64,000 nt of DNA from Icerya purchasi (taxonomy: Eukaryota > Arthropoda > Insecta > Hemiptera > Monophlebidae), in assembly GCA_039619475.1 (NCBI GenBank), contig CM077116.1:17109443-17173442 (forward strand). Direction: 5' to 3'. Position 1 is the stretch's first letter. Every line of letters begins with the position of its first letter. The notes beneath the pieces were generated by a model, which worked only from the letters and a program-made list of their open reading frames with translations, was not told where the DNA came from and made no database searches. Made by a program: the position numbers and the translations under genes. Below, one piece after another: positions 38,301 to 44,300 of the stretch.

Positions 38301-41300
38301 GAAGAAGACCAGATTCACTATTCAGGCTAACCGCAGGACTAGAATAAAAGACGCCCGTGGCGATGCGGATCTTAGAGTTTTGGATGGTATCAAGAAAGGA
38401 TAGCAAACTTCGGCTGGCTGTCCCAAACGCCTGACAGCCAAAGTCGAGTTTAGATCTAATTATCGATTTGTACAGAAGCAGTAAAATTTTACGATCTCCT
38501 CCTTTATTGTGGTTGTTGATCTTCTTTAGCAATCTCAAGTCGTCGATACTGGACTTCTTCAACTATTTGATGTGGTCGCTCCATGAGACTCTCGTATCGA
38601 ATATAAATACGGCCTAAGTAATGTACGGAATTTTTTCAAATAAAAGGTGAAGTACAGTTTCGGAAGGCTAGTTTGTTTGTATGTTCGATGGAAGTCGACA
38701 CCTTTAGTTTTTTCTGCCGAAAATTTAAAGCTACGAGGTGAAGCCCATATGGATCTTCAGTGTAATTTGTATCTGAGGAAACGGATGAAAAGTATTCGGC
38801 TAATATGTCAGCTATTTCTTGAGGATGAGAAACGGTAGATTCGTTTTTGGTAAGCAGAGGAATTTGACGAGCTTTATTTTCCTCATTGAGGAGGTGAACT
38901 TTTTTCCATATCGAGGCAATCGACGAGTTTTGATTGATCGAAGCGATGAACTGTAGCCAGCTTTTCTTTTTAGCGGTTCTTATGAGCGTACGGGCATACG
39001 CGCGGCGTTTTCGATATTCGATCAGGTTATCCATTAAGAAGTGTCTTTTGAGTAAGTTGCGTGCTTGTCTGCTGCTTTTGATGGCTGTTGCTATATCATT
39101 GTTCCACCAGAAAACACGTCTTCTGGTTGGAGCAATACTCAATGATTTAGAGATTGTCATCTCTGCGCCATCAATTATATGTTGGGTTGTTTAAATGAGA
39201 TTATTCGGAAATTCATCTTATACGAATTCGTTCGGTAGATTCGTTTTTGGTAAGCAGAGGAATTTGACGAGCTTTATTTTCCTCATTGAGGAGGTGAACT
39301 TTTTTCCATATCGAGGCAATCGACGAGTTTTGATTGATCGAAGCGATGAACTGTAGCCAGCTTTTCTTTTTAGCGGTTCTTATGAGCGTACGGGCATACG
39401 CGCGGCGTTTTCGATATTCGATCAGGTTATCCATTAAGAAGTGTCTTTTGAGTAAGTTGCGTGCTTGTCTGCTGCTTTTGATGGCTGTTGCTATATCATT
39501 GTTCCACCAGAAAACACGTCTTCTGGTTGGAGCAATACTCAATGATTTAGAGATTGTCATCTCTGCGCCATCAATTATATGTTGGGTTGTTTAAATGAGA
39601 TTATTCGGAAATTCATCTTATACGAATTCGTTCATTTAGTTTTAAACGATTACTTTAAGTTTATCGTGTTTTTTACTCTATGTGACCAAAAATTATGATT
39701 ATTTCAGTAAAATTAGTAATTTATACATATTCTTTCTTTAGAGTTTAAAGAATCTCCGAGTACCGCGGAAAATGATACTTTTTTCGATGCTGATAAATTA
39801 ATCATGAAAATGGAGAAAATATCGATATTTTTTGAACGGTTAGTTTATTAATAATTAAATTTTTTATATACTCGATTATCGTAAAATAAGTTCAATTTTT
39901 AAAATTTCATTTAAATATTTATTTCCTTTAACACGAAGGAACACATTTTACTGCGTAAAACCTCCCTTTTCCCAGCTGACTTTATTAAATCTTCCTTGCT
40001 TTTGAATATCGTCTGTATATTCAGTTGACGCACGTTCTTTCGCTTCCCGGTTATTTTTCCTTAAATCGCTAGAGTAAAAATTTCCTCCCAATCTTACGAG
40101 ATGTATATTTTAGTTTAAGTTTTTCTGGTTTATTTAATGATTTTACTTTTCTGTAGTATTGCTTTTCGGTCCATGAGATTTTATCTTCCTACAGTACCCC
40201 ATCACAGATGCATTTATTCTTTTTTAATCAGTTTGTGTTAAGTCCCACGTTTCTCATCTGTATCACTGCATTTACCAAGTAAAACAGTTTATTATTTTCA
40301 ATATTTAATTTATTCATATACCTGTTTGCACTTTTTTCAAATTTCTGAACGCATTTTTCCAAGTTCCCAATATTTATATTCTTTTACTTGTTCTAACTTC
40401 TTTCTGCATATGTACATTTCTATTACACTTCGCTCCTGATTTTTCCTTACAGGCATTATCTCGGTCTTGCTAGTGTTTATCTACATCCCATATTTTTTAC
40501 CTTCTTCGTTTATTATGTTTAGTATTTGTTGAAACTGTTACGGTGTTACAAGTTGCACACCATATATTTGCATAGCTGATATATCTAATACTTCATTAAG
40601 TCACTTCATATATAGGATTTTTAAGACTACTTGTTGATACGATCTATTCATGAATAATTGCACCTTTCCTTTGAACATTCTCCTTTTATACGACGATACA
40701 GGCCTCCTATTTCCAATACAAATTCTTTAACTGTCATATCATTTTATTATACAATACTTAATTGCCTCCGAGTCCACTCTCTCGGTATGAGCATTTATTT
40801 CGGTGTATTGTACTCGGCAACGATCCGAACGCCTTTTTGACGAGTTTACTTCGATTATTTCGATTATCTGTAAAAATAAATAATTGTTAACTTTGAAATC
40901 GTGAAGAAATGGACCGTTTTGGTGGTTGTTCCGGCACATCCCACCACAGCCATTCACGGTGCAAAATGACCTTCGTAGCTGATACTTACACCCCACGATT
41001 TCCAATTTTAAAATCAGCTGTCTTCAGTGGTTCCTCAAGCGTTCCAATTTCATCAGAGTCGAACTAGTGACTCCTCCATCCGCGTAGCACCAATATTACT
41101 GATGATTAACAATTTTTCTCAAAGCTACGCGTTACCCGCAACGGTTACCATCATTTGTTGCTAACCAGCTTTCACTCAGTAGCCCGATCACCTGGTAACT
41201 GTTCACTGTCTATCTAGCGGTATGTAAATGAGAAACTTTGTGTTTTAGAAGATCACGTAATTATTTTCGATTAAGTGGGGCTTGCATACAATTCTAATAG

Positions 41301-44300
41301 AAGTAACCTATTTTAATCTTGTACAATTTTAACTATACACTTTTTAATATTTATTTATTTCTTCTCGTATTAATCTTTTCTAAAAATAAAATTGATAATA
41401 AGTTATTATTATTATTATTATTATTATTAACTATAACGATAAAGTTATACAATATATTGAAACAAAATATTATTAAACAAAAAAACTTATAATCTAGCCC
41501 TGAAAACGCGCAAAGGCCTCCCTCAACCGAGCCCATTCTAGTCTATCATAAGCTACCCGCTGATACTGTTTATGTTTTAGCATTTTAACGAAACTGTTCT
41601 CCCATCTGATTCCACGTCTTCCTCTTTTCCGTTTTCCCATAAATAGTCCATTCTGTTATTTTCTTAGTCCATCTCATAGAATCCATTCGTGCAATATGTT
41701 CTGCCCAATCCCATATTTTCCTTCTCATTGCAGAGGTGAAGTTGTCATTAACTTTTAATTTATTTTTAGTACTTTTATAGATCTTTCCATTGCATTTTGG
41801 CATGTATTAATTTTGCTCATGATATTATTCGAAATTGTTGTGCAGTGCGAAAACGTGTGTTGTTACATGTTTTAATAATTATGTTTTCTTTTATTTAGAA
41901 TTAGGAAAGGTTTCCGAATTGAAGCTGAAATAATTTGCAATTTTTTGCCGACTCTTTTGCACGATTTTTTTCCATCGTCTGAGGTGTTAAATAAAACGAT
42001 AAACGAATTTCTGTCTCCTCAGCAACCTCATTTGGATCTCATGTCTGATGTTGTTTTTAAGGTAACAATATGTATATATTAAATTCTGAACTAGTGAATT
42101 TTTAAAAAAATTTTTATTTCTTGAGTGCGAAATAATAAATTTTCCTTTTATATGTTATATGTATTCATAATCGACCACAGGGCCTGGTAGATCAGGCGAT
42201 CACGCAATTTTTGCCTCGAGCCAACTTTAGGTTTTGGATATGTTTAAAATAAAAGTAATTTTAAAATATCTTGCACTACTAACTCCGTCTCCCCTACCTC
42301 GCCCCACTAGTATGCACTTCGACTTTTCAATTTTAATCCTACGATTATTAGAAATCATCTTCGATTTTAAAATTATGAACTTCCATTAAACATTTTTATA
42401 TGCGCATTTTTTTTTTTATTTTACTTTTTTCTTTTTCGCTTTTCACTTCTGTTGACATATTCGTTTCTTGTAATATTCAATACAATTTAAAGAAACAAAA
42501 AAATCATATGCTAAGAACAAAATGTTCAACTTTGTTTTTTTATTTGTAAAAAAATATAAAATTCTTTTCCTTATTCTTTTTTTTTGAAATCGAAAATTTC
42601 AAAAGCAAAATTTTTATAACCCGAGAATTTTTTGTTTCTGTCTGTTGCGAATACGGTTAAAATTAAGCTCTTATTTATTTTATATATTTCAGATTCTTAG
42701 AATGATAGTTAAGAAAAATAAATCGTACGTATTAAATTGTACAGGTCAGATAAAAAAAAAACTTATTTTTGTACGATGAACTAGCTTTAAAAAAAAAAAA
42801 AAGGTCGTGATAAAAGAAGAATTTTTTTTTTTTTTTTTTTTTTTTATTATTTAAAATAATTATACACTAATGATTTATCTGGAAAACATAGGTAAAACGC
42901 TGCACATAGCTGAGCTGAGTGAACATTAATTTAAGTACAAAACCAGCTGATTTATTTTTTTTTAAATTAATTTGTAAATCTCGTATCACATTCACTCATT
43001 TGTGATGACATTGATCATTTTTGTTTATACAAGCCTTTAAACCTCATTACATTAAATTTGCCAAGTATCACTGTTTTATTAAATTTCCTATTTTTTTAAA
43101 TTTATTAAATTATTAATAAAAGTATTTAACGATGCATTCTGGCGTTTGCTTGTGTCTAAACTACTGCTTTTCATTTTATATATTTCTATTTTAACATAAT
43201 CAAATCAAATTATTTATTTAAATGCGCTCGACTTCTACGTCATTTTTGTCTACTATACATTACAATTTAGATATTTACAGATAATTTTACGGTATTTAAA
43301 CGGAAAGTTATATCTTCTACAAATTTACACACTTTAGAAATTTAAAAACAATAATTACAAATAATTCTACAATACGTAAACCAAAAATCGTATCTTCTGG
43401 AGTAGGTTTGTAACTTTTAAGAATCTAAAAGTACTTTGGACTGCAGCTTCATCATTACCAAGTGCCTTTTCCATAGTAATTATTCTCGTGTGTGCGAATG
43501 AAAAAGCTTCTTTACGTTCTTTGATGAGTTTTGGACATACGGAAATGACATGATCAATGGACAAACCTTGAGTATCACAAAACACGCATGATGGCGGAGG
43601 TTCACTTTGCAGTAAGGGTCCGTGCGTTAGTTTTGTGTGGCCTATGCGCATTCTGCTTAATACAATCTTTCCTTTCCTCGCCTGTTTGCACGGTGTAATG
43701 TTTTCCAATGTTCCAGTTCAACTTTAATTTTTCGTAACTTGTTATTCGATTGGTTCTCCTATACGTTTTGAGCGGCGTCGTTGATTGCAATCATTAACGG
43801 TTTTTTTGCATTTGATAAGTCTTTTTCATGCGTTGTTGAGGAGGTCCATATAATATTATCTCAGGGCGGATTTATAGGTTCGGATGGAGTGGCAGTAAAT
43901 CGATTTATATATAGGTAATTGAAATAGTCAATACACCTAACGCCGAACGGTTTTTTTCTGTCGCGATAGATCTTATGTAGATTAGAATTGAACGTTTGTA
44001 GTAATTTATATGACACCTGTTGCCGTTGAGTTTCACATAATAGTTTAGTGCTAATAACATTCACCGGTGTTTTAGTGATATCATGTTTGTTTCCACATGC
44101 AAATTAATAACTGGACTGGTACAAAACCCCCCGCTGCTTATTCTGAGTGCGTTATTCAGGATTGCATTCAGCTTCTTAAGTGTACCTTGCACCGCTGTGG
44201 TGTATGCAATTGCACCATAGATTGATCTGACACTTTAACATAACCGTATTATAGTAAATTTTAAATAATCTGAAAACCAATAAAAACTTTTTTTCTTTTC

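Noticed and set aside
38833..39632. Direct repeats as a CRISPR-like array
   Set aside because: Two 400 bp copies inside a LINE in an animal genome; no short repeat-spacer pattern.
40900..41230. GC-richer block with a box-B-like GTTCGACTC on minus, possible SINE
   Set aside because: No convincing box A at the right distance, no second copy in the window, no tail or target duplication seen.
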